In this document: positions 7,565-15,176 of the stretch, in pieces
How the letters are laid out: each line of letters opens with the position of its first letter
How positions within the stretch are numbered: the first letter of the stretch is position 1
Assembly: GCA_015490475.1 (NCBI GenBank)
Contig: WFXT01000211.1
Span: 1 to 15,176, forward strand
Direction of reading: 5' to 3'
DNA length: 15,176 nucleotides
DNA from: Bacteroidota bacterium
GTDB lineage: Bacteria; Bacteroidota; Bacteroidia; JAADEI01
Notes under the pieces: generated by a model
Database searches by the model: none
The model's input: the letters and a program-made list of their open reading frames with translations, nothing else
What the model was told of the DNA's origin: nothing
Made by a program: the position numbers and the translations under genes

Positions 7565-8372
7565 TGTCCTTTGCTTTATTCCATATCTGGTCCATTTCCT
7601 CAAGGGTCATTTCTTCCAGAGGAATATTACGCTTCCGAGCTTCCTCTTCAATTTTCTGGAACCTTTGTTTGAATTTTCTGTTTGCCGACTCAAGAGCAGT
7701 GTCGGGATTGATTCCCAGATGACGAGCATAATTAACCAGCGCAAAAAGTAAATCTCCAAATTCTTTCTCTTTTTCTTCCGATGAAGTTGCTTTCTCAAGT
7801 TCGTTCAGTTCCTCAATAACCTTGCGCTTGACGTCATCAGGATTGTTCCAGTCAAATCCATACTGACCTGCTTTCTCCTGAAGGCGATAAGCTTTTATAA
7901 GTGATGGCATTGAATCAGGAACTCCGTCTAATACAGACTTCCTCTTGCTTTTCTTATTTTTTATTCTTTCCCAGTTTTGCTTGACTTGTGAGGCATTATT
8001 AACAGAGAGGTCTCCATAGACATGTGGATGACGTTCTATTAGTTTATTTGCCAGTTTGTTTATTACATCAACAATATTGAACCTCTGTTGTTCCTCACCC
8101 ATCACTGAATAGAAAAGCACATGCAAAAGGACATCTCCTAACTCCTCCTGAATAGCCTCCCAGTCTTTTTTCATAATAGCATCAGACAACTCAAAAACTT
8201 CTTCTATGGTCAAATGCCTAATGGAATCAAAAGTTTGTTCCCTGTCCCACGGACATTCTCTTCTGAGTCTGCGAGTTATGGTGTAAATTCTTTTAAAAGC
8301 CTCCTCCAGAGTTGAAGCCTCTTTCAAATCAAAATCTTTCGGTGGCAATTCATTTTTATGCTTTTCCTCCAT
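7554..8372 (-). CDS. mazG: Nucleoside triphosphate pyrophosphohydrolase MazG
   Basis: MazG hydrolyses (d)NTPs to the monophosphate and pyrophosphate, removing aberrant nucleotides and, in E. coli, lowering ppGpp. This 272-residue protein has the standard two-domain form. The N-terminal domain has CPWDREQTFDSIRHLTIEE (40-58), then EEVFE (57-61) and EELGD (76-80), which supply the Mg-binding acids. The C-terminal domain has GFDW (172-175), EELNE (187-191) and EFGD (204-207), so both halves keep the EExxE/ExxD pattern. About 20 charged N-terminal residues precede the domain. The ATG at 8372 lies inside the last codons of dnaE (17-base overlap) and the gene overlaps the phosphatase by 11 bases, so the three are probably translated from one mRNA. 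The context suggests cleaning the nucleotide pool for the polymerase encoded with it. Confidence 0.95.
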   Translation of the reverse strand: MEEKHKNELPPKDFDLKEASTLEEAFKRIYTITRRLRRECPWDREQTFDSIRHLTIEEVFELSDAIMKKDWEAIQEELGDVLLHVLFYSVMGEEQQRFNIVDVINKLANKLIERHPHVYGDLSVNNASQVKQNWERIKNKKSKRKSVLDGVPDSMPSLIKAYRLQEKAGQYGFDWNNPDDVKRKVIEELNELEKATSSEEKEKEFGDLLFALVNYARHLGINPDTALESANRKFKQRFQKIEEEARKRNIPLEEMTLEEMDQIWNKAKDSEQ

Positions 8373-11300
8373 TGTTAGTCATTTTAGTTGTTTCCTTCCC
8401 ATTAGACATATTAGCAATCAAGCAAGTCATGGTTCCCCCAGAATCTTTGATAATCTGATATAGGGAAGACAATTTTTCTGGTTCATTCGGCATGGTAAAT
8501 TCAGACTTGAAGTGAGCAGAGATGCCACTACCATTAAGTATCAGTTCAAAAAATAATTTTTTGCCTTCTTTTTCTTTGCTGAGTAATTTCTTTATCTTTT
8601 GAGCCAATTGTTTGTTGGCTTGTTGTGCAGGCAACTGAACATGAACTCCTGAGATAGTTTCTCGTATGAATTCTTCTGGTGTGTGTATTTTCAGAATTCT
8701 CCATTGCACTCTGTCATCTGTAACATCCTTTGAGACATCAGCCATTATTATTATTGGCTCACCAACTTGTAGCAAATGATTCCATGCCTCATAATCGCTT
8801 TCAAAAATTCTCAGTTCCTGAATTCCAGTGAAGTCTTCCACCACCACTGTATAGTATATGTTTCCGCTTTTGCTAACTTTCTTGTCAATCTTCACAGGCA
8901 CCACAAGGAACGTAGATATTCCTTCCTTTTTATTTGCATCTGCAATAGTGGTTAAAGAAAGAACTTCATAAAGATGCTTAAATTCATCAAGGGGATGGGC
9001 AGAGATAAAAAATCCTAACATTTCATGTTCTTTCACCAACCTTTCACGTCTGTTTGTTGGCTTAAATTCAGGCAACTCAGGGTCGTTGTCTGTCGTTGAC
9101 AATTGGTCAAGAGAGAATAGAGTTGGTCCTGCTGGAACAGCCTTCTTTTTACTTGCCAACTTGGAGGCGTATTCAATAGCGGTTTCAGGTTTTTGGGGCA
9201 GTTGCATAGTATAAGCCTCTCTGGGGTAGCCAAAAGAGTCAAAGGCTCCCGACCAGACAAGAGATTCAAGGACTTTCTTATTCAACCCGGGCACTCTTCG
9301 TCCAAGGTCAAAAATGCTCTTAAAGGGTCCATTCTTTTCACGTTCTGTGATTATTTTATTTACAATTTCGGCACCGACATTTTTGATGGCTCCTAACCCA
9401 AATCTAATATGTCCTTCTTTGGTAACAGTAAATCCTATTTCGCTTTGATTAATATCGGGGGGCAATATTTTGATACCCATAGAACGGGCTTCATTCAAAT
9501 ACAACAACATACTGTCTGGCTTCTTGATAGCATTGGAAAGCAGTGCTGCCATATACTCAGCAGGATAATGTGCTTTCAGATATGCAGTCTGGAAAGCAAG
9601 GAATGAGTAGGCGGCGGCATGACTCTTGTTGAAACCATATTGACCGAACTTCTCTATGTCGGCAAAAATCTCCTCAGCCAATTCTCTCGGTATATTGTTT
9701 TTTACACATCCCTCAATGAATTTTTCTTTCAATTTAGCGATCAAGTCTGCCTTCTTCTTACCCACTGCTTTACGCAACGTATCTGCTTCACCGGGCGTAA
9801 ACCCAGCCAGCTTCTGGGCAACCATCATCAGCTGCTCCTGATATACCATTATACCGTAAGTATCCTTCAATATAGGTTCCATATCCGGATGTTTATATGT
9901 AATCTCCTCCTGACCGTGCTTTCTGCGTATATAGGATGGTATATAATCCATGGGACCGGGACGATACAGGGCGTTCATGGCAATCAGGTCTTCAAACACA
10001 GTAGGTTTCAGTTGTTTCAAATAGCGACGCATCCCTTCAGACTCAAACTGAAATGTCCCTATTGTTCTTCCTTCCTGATATAATTTGAATGTTGCTGGGT
10101 CATCAAGGGGCACATTATCTATGTCTGGTACGGCATCTTCTCCTCTCCGTTTCCTTATAAATTCAAGGGTATCTGAAATGATAGTAAGATTAGCCAGTCC
10201 GAGTATGTCCATTTTAAGAAGTCCTGCTGCTTCAGCGTGTGCATATTCCCATTGTGTAATGGGGAGTTCCATGTCCTTATGTGAAGCGATAGGGATTGTG
10301 TCCAGCAGGGGCGTTGGCGAAATAATTATTCCGGCGGCATGAACACCAGTCTGTCGTATAGAGCCTTCCAATTTTATAGCAATTGATATCCATTCCCTTA
10401 TTCTTTTGTCTGTTTCATATAATTGTTGCAATCTTGGTACTGTTTGGAGGGCTTCAGCAACGCTGAGAGTTTTTCCCTGACCTGCGTCTGGAATCAATTT
10501 TGCTATTTCCTCAATTTCACTCTGTTTAAATCCAAGAACGCGTCCTACATCCCGAATAGCGGACCGTGCCGCCATAGTGCCAAAAGTGATAATATGGGCG
10601 ACATATTCCTTACCATATTTATTTACCACGTAGTTAATAACTTTTTCTCTGTTCCTATCATCAAAATCAATATCTATATCTGGCATACTTATTCTGTCTG
10701 GATTCAAAAATCTTTCAAAAAGCAGGTTGTATTTGAGTGGGTCAATTTGTGTTATACCAATGGTGTAAGCCACTAAGGACCCTGCGGCGGAACCGCGTCC
10801 CGGTCCAACCCGAACACCTAAATTCTTTGCTCCTTCTATTATGTCCCGAACAATGAGGAAATATGAACTAAAACCCATTCTTTTGATAACACCTAATTCA
10901 TATTCAAGACGTTCTTTAACAGGCTCAGGAATTGGGTCTCCGAATTTTTGCTTGGCGCCCTCAAAAGCAAGATGCCTCAAATAATCGTCAGCACTACCGA
11001 ATTCAGCAGGTATTGGAAATTTAGGCAAGAGAGTATCTCTGGCTAATGACAATGGTTGAACCTTATCGGCTATGGCAAGCGTGTTTTCTATAGCCTGTGG
11101 TATGTCAGCAAAGAGTTCCTGCATTTCTTGTGGCGTCTTCAAATAAAATTCATTAACATCAAATCTCATTCTTTTCGGGTCGTCTTTCTTTTTGCCCGTT
11201 TGTATGCATAACAGGACGTCGTGTGCTTCATAATCTTCTTTGTGCAAATAGTGCACATCGTTAGTAGCCACAACAGGAACGGAATATTTTTCAGCCAATT

Positions 11301-11859
11301 CAAGCAAAACAATATTTAGTTTATCTTGCTCTGGAATGCCATGACGTTGCAACTCCAAATAGTAATTCTCACCAAATACATCAAGCCACCACTTAAGTAG
11401 TTGCTCCGCTTTTTCAATGTTGCCCTTGAGAATTGCCTGTGGAATTTCACCCTGCAAACAGCTTGACGTAGCAATTAAGCCCTTGCTATACTTCTTTATT
11501 AATTCTTTATCCACTCGTGGTTTACTATAGAAGCCCTCCAGAAAGCCCAAACTGACTATTCTGGACAGGTTCCTGAATCCTTCTTCATTTATAGCGAGCA
11601 ATAGTTGATGGTACCTAACCTCCTTTGGGGATTTCTCATGCATATTGTCAACGAGGTATACTTCACAGCCCACAATTGGCTTTATTCCTGCTTCATTTGC
11701 CAACTGCACAAACTCAAATGTCCCATACATATTGCCATGGTCAGTGAGTGCAACAGCTGGGGAACCATGTTCTTTCACCACCTCCATTAAATCCTTTAGT
11801 CTAACCGCTCCATCAAGTAGTGAATATTGCGAGTGCAAATGCAAATGCACAAATGACAT
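8356..11859 (-). CDS. dnaE: DNA polymerase III subunit alpha
   Basis: The replicative DNA polymerase catalytic subunit, 1167 residues, a full-length DnaE1-type protein with no intein or break. The PHP domain opens the chain (VHLHLHSQYSLLDG) and appears to keep metal ligands: H7, H9, D16, H41, E66, H84 and later SSCLQGE, LQRHG and NDVH. The palm has PGRGSAAGSL (about 352-361), PDIDIDFDD with the catalytic aspartates (about 393-397) and KMDILGL (about 548-554). Tandem helix-hairpin-helix motifs lie near 820-880 (LGAIKNVGAEI; PGLNKKVLESL). A TLFSL element near 914 may bind the sliding clamp. An OB fold covers about 980-1065 (STFLVVPVKI...), followed by a C-terminal tau-binding region. A putative promoter is just upstream, and mazG overlaps the 3' end by 17 bases. 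Confidence 0.97.
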   Translation of the reverse strand: MSFVHLHLHSQYSLLDGAVRLKDLMEVVKEHGSPAVALTDHGNMYGTFEFVQLANEAGIKPIVGCEVYLVDNMHEKSPKEVRYHQLLLAINEEGFRNLSRIVSLGFLEGFYSKPRVDKELIKKYSKGLIATSSCLQGEIPQAILKGNIEKAEQLLKWWLDVFGENYYLELQRHGIPEQDKLNIVLLELAEKYSVPVVATNDVHYLHKEDYEAHDVLLCIQTGKKKDDPKRMRFDVNEFYLKTPQEMQELFADIPQAIENTLAIADKVQPLSLARDTLLPKFPIPAEFGSADDYLRHLAFEGAKQKFGDPIPEPVKERLEYELGVIKRMGFSSYFLIVRDIIEGAKNLGVRVGPGRGSAAGSLVAYTIGITQIDPLKYNLLFERFLNPDRISMPDIDIDFDDRNREKVINYVVNKYGKEYVAHIITFGTMAARSAIRDVGRVLGFKQSEIEEIAKLIPDAGQGKTLSVAEALQTVPRLQQLYETDKRIREWISIAIKLEGSIRQTGVHAAGIIISPTPLLDTIPIASHKDMELPITQWEYAHAEAAGLLKMDILGLANLTIISDTLEFIRKRRGEDAVPDIDNVPLDDPATFKLYQEGRTIGTFQFESEGMRRYLKQLKPTVFEDLIAMNALYRPGPMDYIPSYIRRKHGQEEITYKHPDMEPILKDTYGIMVYQEQLMMVAQKLAGFTPGEADTLRKAVGKKKADLIAKLKEKFIEGCVKNNIPRELAEEIFADIEKFGQYGFNKSHAAAYSFLAFQTAYLKAHYPAEYMAALLSNAIKKPDSMLLYLNEARSMGIKILPPDINQSEIGFTVTKEGHIRFGLGAIKNVGAEIVNKIITEREKNGPFKSIFDLGRRVPGLNKKVLESLVWSGAFDSFGYPREAYTMQLPQKPETAIEYASKLASKKKAVPAGPTLFSLDQLSTTDNDPELPEFKPTNRRERLVKEHEMLGFFISAHPLDEFKHLYEVLSLTTIADANKKEGISTFLVVPVKIDKKVSKSGNIYYTVVVEDFTGIQELRIFESDYEAWNHLLQVGEPIIIMADVSKDVTDDRVQWRILKIHTPEEFIRETISGVHVQLPAQQANKQLAQKIKKLLSKEKEGKKLFFELILNGSGISAHFKSEFTMPNEPEKLSSLYQIIKDSGGTMTCLIANMSNGKETTKMTNNGGKA

Positions 11860-11877
11860 GACTTCAATAATTTACTG

Positions 11878-11905
11878 TAAAGTTATCTATTGACAAGTTA
11901 GCAAA
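11878..11905 (-). promoter_or_regulatory. Putative promoter of the dnaE-mazG-phosphatase operon
   Basis: On the minus strand TTTG (11905-11902), inside a T-run, precedes TAACTTTA (11885-11878) by 16 bases. This resembles the Bacteroidota -33/-7 pair, with the last base of the -7 box A instead of G and a spacer slightly short. It sits in the 60-base gap between the lamin-tail protein gene and dnaE. Confidence 0.4.
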
Positions 11906-11919
11906 AATCAGGATAAGTA

Positions 11920-13083
11920 TTAGAGTTTTGGTATTCTGACCACAATACTCCCATTGATACGCAAAATGTATAACCCATCATGTAATTTCATAAACGTTGA
12001 TTTCAAAATTGAATTAGCGGTAGGGATATCCATAGGACCACCATAGTAAATAATTTTACCGTCACTACTAATTATTTCCAATCGCACGAATTCTTCACGA
12101 GAAAACAGTATCTGCGGAAAAGGGGAAATGGAAACAACCATGTTTTGGGCAGGATATAAAGGTAAATAAACATAATTAGAAGACAACTTTCTTCCATCGG
12201 CTTTCGTTATCTCAATATGCACAGCAGCTGGAAGATAATCCGCAGAAATATTATATTCCGCAATGGTCGGGGGAACGATAATTTCCTGATGCACTTTAGG
12301 CGTGTTAATTCTTTGCACCAGCACCCTTTGTTCCGTTATTTCTTTAATTGAATCTGACACAATCCACTTCAAGACATATCCAGTCTCACTTTTATAAGCC
12401 CTTAATATGATAGCCTGATCAAAAGGCAGAACAGTACATCCGTCAGTATTACCATATATTATGGAACCATTGGAATCAATCAAAAGAACTTCACCGTCAA
12501 CATTAAGAACATTACACCGGTCCCACGTTATAGTATCAAGACAGGCAGAATTAAAATAGAATGTAATTGTTCTATAACGAGAAGAAGAGCAGTTTTTGCT
12601 GTTTACAAATCTTCCCGTTCCATCCGTGGTATTATTCGCAAACAGAACGTAAATGGGACCCTGTCCACAGTTGGCAGAAAAGTTGTATGTATAAGTAGGG
12701 GGATTACCTGTAAATACTACTAGTAAAGCATTTGGGGGCAATGGATTGTTGGAAAGGGCGTCAACAAAGAGGGGCGGCGAACATCCCGCAGCAGAATTAA
12801 GGTCGTTAATATAAGTTGGGTTACTAACAAATGTCTGCGAACCACAAGAAGTATTGCAATAACAGCCACCGTTAGGGAAGCAAATCTGTAAACTGTCAAT
12901 ATTGAGCCCCGTGGGTCCCGTGTTGAATAGTACATACTCATTAAAACCCTCTTCAAAGCCAGAACCACACGCATTAATTAACACCTTCTTAACAACAGGG
13001 CAACTCTGTGAATAGCCAATAGTTGAATAAGCTAATAACATGATAAACACAATGGGCAATCTACGACTCAGCAAATCTCTCAT
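11920..13083 (-). CDS. Secreted lamin-tail-domain-like protein with probable type IX sorting tail
   Basis: This 387-residue exported protein starts with a signal peptide (MRDLLSRRLPIVFIMLLAYS, cleavage near residue 25-26). Residues about 28-195 match a lamin-tail-like domain widespread in secreted Bacteroidota proteins: NACGSGFEEGFNEYVLF, the cysteine-rich block NGGCYCNTSCGSQTFV, VVFTGNPPTYTYNFSANCG and IYVLFANNTTDGTGRF, then DRCNVLNVDGE. A linker with VLKWIVSDS follows. The last 80 residues form a beta-rich tail ending DGLYILRINGSIVVRIPKL, which resembles a type IX secretion type A sorting domain, though its PNP motif is degenerate (SPFPQ). I chose ATG 13083; a TTG at 13095 is also in frame but would add four residues ahead of the signal peptide. 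Its role is unknown; cell-surface attachment is inferred. Confidence 0.85.
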   Translation of the reverse strand: MRDLLSRRLPIVFIMLLAYSTIGYSQSCPVVKKVLINACGSGFEEGFNEYVLFNTGPTGLNIDSLQICFPNGGCYCNTSCGSQTFVSNPTYINDLNSAAGCSPPLFVDALSNNPLPPNALLVVFTGNPPTYTYNFSANCGQGPIYVLFANNTTDGTGRFVNSKNCSSSRYRTITFYFNSACLDTITWDRCNVLNVDGEVLLIDSNGSIIYGNTDGCTVLPFDQAIILRAYKSETGYVLKWIVSDSIKEITEQRVLVQRINTPKVHQEIIVPPTIAEYNISADYLPAAVHIEITKADGRKLSSNYVYLPLYPAQNMVVSISPFPQILFSREEFVRLEIISSDGKIIYYGGPMDIPTANSILKSTFMKLHDGLYILRINGSIVVRIPKL

Positions 13084-13115
13084 ATTAAAGGTCAACCTAT
13101 AATATTTTGCGATTA

Positions 13116-13145
13116 TAAAGATACAAAATTTTTACAAACCATAAA
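13116..13145 (-). promoter_or_regulatory. Possible promoter of the lamin-tail-like gene
   Basis: The minus strand carries TATCTTTA (13123-13116), one base from the Bacteroidota -7 box TAnnTTTG. The upstream element is weak: only TTTA at 18 bases (13145-13142). A start 25-35 bases before the ATG at 13083 would result. Confidence 0.33.
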
Positions 13146-13215
13146 ATTCCCCGCCCTAAACCTACTAAAAGCCAATCGTCACCTTAAATCCAAAATAAAG
13201 TTAACTCCTAACAAA

Positions 13216-15174
13216 TCATTCAACGCAATATGCCCACCAATCTCGGTAAAAGTTTGGAACACAATCGTGGCCAAAGCCTCCGTATATCACACCGTTCAGA
13301 TAAATACCTTGTATATTGTTCCTTACACCACCAGGAAACGGTGCAATGGGATTCCACGTGTTGGTAGCAATGTCATAATAATACCATACATCTTCACAGT
13401 TTGTACAACTACCCTGTCCATGGAATCCTGTAACATAAATCCTTCCCCGAACGGGATCAACAGTAGCATAACTATCACTAATAGGACAAGGAAAATTTGC
13501 CAATGGTGTCCATGTGCTTGTTGACAGATTATACTCATAAAACTCAGCATACCTTGTAACTCCATCAACTCCTGTTCCCATATAAAGTTTGCCATTGTAA
13601 TAAATAATAAACCCTGTCCTTCTCCCTCCAGCAGGGTAAGTAGCGATTTGGGTCCATGTATTAGTTGAGGGGTCGTAACGTAGGACCCAATCACGATAAG
13701 TATTAGTGTTATCTCTGCCTCCAAAAATGTAACCGTACTGTCCATCACTTGTTCCAACAGCTCCAAGCACTGGAGCAGGTAATGACGCTACTGGACTCCA
13801 TGTGTCCGTAACAGGATCGTACTTATACACCTGATCGGAAGGACCTCCACAATAAAGCCCTCCACCACCAACATAAATAGTGTCTCCTATTGCAAATACA
13901 AAGTGAAGTCCCCCACTAATGCCAGGGTAATCAGCCAAACGCTTCCACTTACCCGTACACGGGTCATATTCCCACCAATCTTTCAAACACACACTACTTC
14001 CCCTGTCTCCTAACCCCATGTAAATCTTTCCTTTAAAAGCAATTGCCACTTGATTATTCCTCGTTGCCATTGAGACAGGGGGACTAGGCAATTGTGTCCA
14101 TGAATCTTTCCATTGACACTGAAATCCCCCAGTTGTTGTTACATCTTGAATCTCTGACCACAGTGTGTCTCCACAGGCAAGTTCTGCTGCCACTTGATAG
14201 TAATATGTTGTGTTGCAGCGCAATCCAGTTACAGTGTCTATTGTAGCAGTGCCCATGTTGGCATTGTTATAGCCGGGCACTGGCGTGGTCATACCTGCAT
14301 CTTGCCACACACTCAAATACCAGCTGGAAACAGGCAAACTGGACTGCCACTTAGCAACAAATGAAGACGAAGTAACATCTATTGGCGGAAACAATGTCAC
14401 AGGACCTCCTCCATAACCGGCACTCATCGGCATCAAGGGAACCCATCGTCCTTGCAATGAATCCCAGTATTCATACCAGTTGCAGTCTTTGTTGAAAATC
14501 AACAACGAATTGGCAGGTCCAGAAATATTGCCACGCTGTGCCTTAGTCAACCTAGGAATTAGAATTCCACGAGCAGTGTCCCAGACCTCCAAACGAGCAG
14601 TTGAATGAGGCGAGGCTATTCCAATGCCCACACGAATGCCATCGTCATAAATAATTGAATTACACAACTTTGTCCCAGTCCATTTCTGGACATAATTTGC
14701 CACTGCCGTGTTACATACAGAATCAAGTGGCACAGGACCAATTGTCCACTGCGAGCCATCCCAGATTAAAATATCTCCAGCATTAGTTCCCGATTGCAAA
14801 CCAACTGGATTGGCTGGTGTACCATCGCCCACCAGAGGTCCTTTTACAGAAACGCTGTCCATCAAATAGCGCCACTTAGCACCATCCCACCAGTAAAAAC
14901 CACGTGGCAATATACCACCACTACCATCGTTAAATATCAGCAATCCAACTGCCGGTGTCGTTGAAATTGGTGTTGAACTTGTCAATGAAGTTATGCCCAC
15001 GTTGGGAAGCAGCACCCCTTTATCTGAAGCAGAAATATGAAGTCGCGCCGACGGATGTGGTGAATTAGTGCCCACACCAACGTTCTGAGCAAGTGCAGAA
15101 ACGCTTACGATTAAAGAAAAACTAACTGATAATGAGGGCTTTACCCCCCCCCCCTTCACTCCGAGGAGGGACAC
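13216..15174 (-). CDS. Secreted tail-fibre-like / fibronectin III / kelch-propeller protein
   Basis: The frame gives 652 residues from GTG 15174; GTG 15159 is an alternative, and a start beyond the window cannot be excluded. A signal peptide ends at SVSALA (residue 29). Two tail-fibre-like modules typical of Bacteroidota surface proteins follow: VGVGTNSPHPSARLHI...GVLLPNVGI (about 32-105) and VGIGIASPHSTARLEV...GILIPRLTKAQR (about 180-250). A fibronectin III domain lies at about 260-350 (TGLRCNTTYYYQVAAE). Residues 353-652 form kelch repeats with WWEYDPCTGKWKRL, VYKYDPVTDTWSPV, VLRYDPSTNTWTQI, FYEYNLSTSTWTPL and YYYDIATNTWNPI. The final YRDWWAYCVE plus the leading KDSWTQLPSPP would close a six-bladed propeller. 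It has no obvious type IX tail. A ligand-binding surface role is likely; the ligand is unknown. Confidence 0.85.
   Translation of the reverse strand: MSLLGVKGGGVKPSLSVSFSLIVSVSALAQNVGVGTNSPHPSARLHISASDKGVLLPNVGITSLTSSTPISTTPAVGLLIFNDGSGGILPRGFYWWDGAKWRYLMDSVSVKGPLVGDGTPANPVGLQSGTNAGDILIWDGSQWTIGPVPLDSVCNTAVANYVQKWTGTKLCNSIIYDDGIRVGIGIASPHSTARLEVWDTARGILIPRLTKAQRGNISGPANSLLIFNKDCNWYEYWDSLQGRWVPLMPMSAGYGGGPVTLFPPIDVTSSSFVAKWQSSLPVSSWYLSVWQDAGMTTPVPGYNNANMGTATIDTVTGLRCNTTYYYQVAAELACGDTLWSEIQDVTTTGGFQCQWKDSWTQLPSPPVSMATRNNQVAIAFKGKIYMGLGDRGSSVCLKDWWEYDPCTGKWKRLADYPGISGGLHFVFAIGDTIYVGGGGLYCGGPSDQVYKYDPVTDTWSPVASLPAPVLGAVGTSDGQYGYIFGGRDNTNTYRDWVLRYDPSTNTWTQIATYPAGGRRTGFIIYYNGKLYMGTGVDGVTRYAEFYEYNLSTSTWTPLANFPCPISDSYATVDPVRGRIYVTGFHGQGSCTNCEDVWYYYDIATNTWNPIAPFPGGVRNNIQGIYLNGVIYGGFGHDCVPNFYRDWWAYCVE
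15144..15154 (-). repeat. Homopolymeric G11 tract at the start of the kelch protein gene
   Basis: Eleven C on the plus strand, i.e. G11 on the coding strand, covering the end of codon 7 to the start of codon 11 counted from GTG 15174. It sits before the hydrophobic core of the signal peptide. Any change in length not divisible by three would disconnect the start from the rest of the protein, as in phase-variable surface genes. A sequencing or assembly error is the main alternative. Confidence 0.8.
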
Positions 15175-15176
15175 AA

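Noticed and set aside
13084..13095. TTG start at 13095 for the lamin-tail-like protein
   Set aside because: ATG 13083 gives a compact signal peptide; the TTG only adds MTFN.
2957..13180. GCCAATCGT shared by the intergenic regions near 2957 and 13171
   Set aside because: Only nine bases, with unlike flanks and different settings; chance is sufficient.
13164..13196. Short minus-strand stretch reading LYFGFKVTIGF then stop, like the end of an outer-membrane barrel
   Set aside because: Only 11 codons long, directly preceded by an in-frame TAA, with no barrel sequence upstream. It could be a gene relic but is too short to support.

Overview
All ten genes lie on the minus strand, so the window reads biologically from right (15176) to left (1). 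The organism looks like a member of the Bacteroidota or a close relative. The reasons are long secreted proteins with modules typical of that phylum (tail-fibre-like VGIGT...SPH heads, a lamin-tail-like domain, a probable type IX secretion sorting tail), promoter-like elements resembling TTTG-N16-19-TAnnTTTG, and mostly AT-rich translation starts without a Shine-Dalgarno sequence. The charged, Glu/Lys/Ile-rich cytoplasmic proteins and two genes of an archaeal/thermophile type hint at a thermophile, but this is inference.

Layout. (1) 13216-15174: a secreted protein with two tail-fibre-like modules, one fibronectin III domain and a six-bladed kelch propeller. It has a run of 11 G on its coding strand next to the start, and its true start may lie beyond the window. 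(2) 11920-13083: a secreted lamin-tail-like protein with a probable type IX sorting tail. (3) 6872-11859: an overlapping cluster of dnaE (replicative DNA polymerase III alpha), mazG (NTP pyrophosphohydrolase) and a PPP-family phosphatase. (4) 3011-6822: four co-directional, closely spaced genes: a helix-turn-helix protein, a 670-residue protein of repeated winged-helix-like units (DUF505-like), a single-pass membrane-anchored protein with a beta-sandwich-like outer part, and a four-helix membrane protein. (5) 1-2841: the first 947 codons of a giant secreted protein made of about 262-264-residue tandem units, running off the left edge.

How they may work together. Regions 1, 2 and 5 are cell-surface or secreted proteins exported by Sec and, at least for region 2, probably by the type IX system. 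Region 3 joins the replicative polymerase to two enzymes that clean up or break down nucleotides. Region 4 is the least explained part and the best candidate for an undescribed module: a small HTH regulator, a large multi-winged-helix protein with no enzymatic motif that I can see, and two membrane proteins directly downstream. No tRNA, rRNA, CRISPR array, transposase, integrase or convincing rho-independent terminator was seen. No gene-free stretch exceeds 300 bases.
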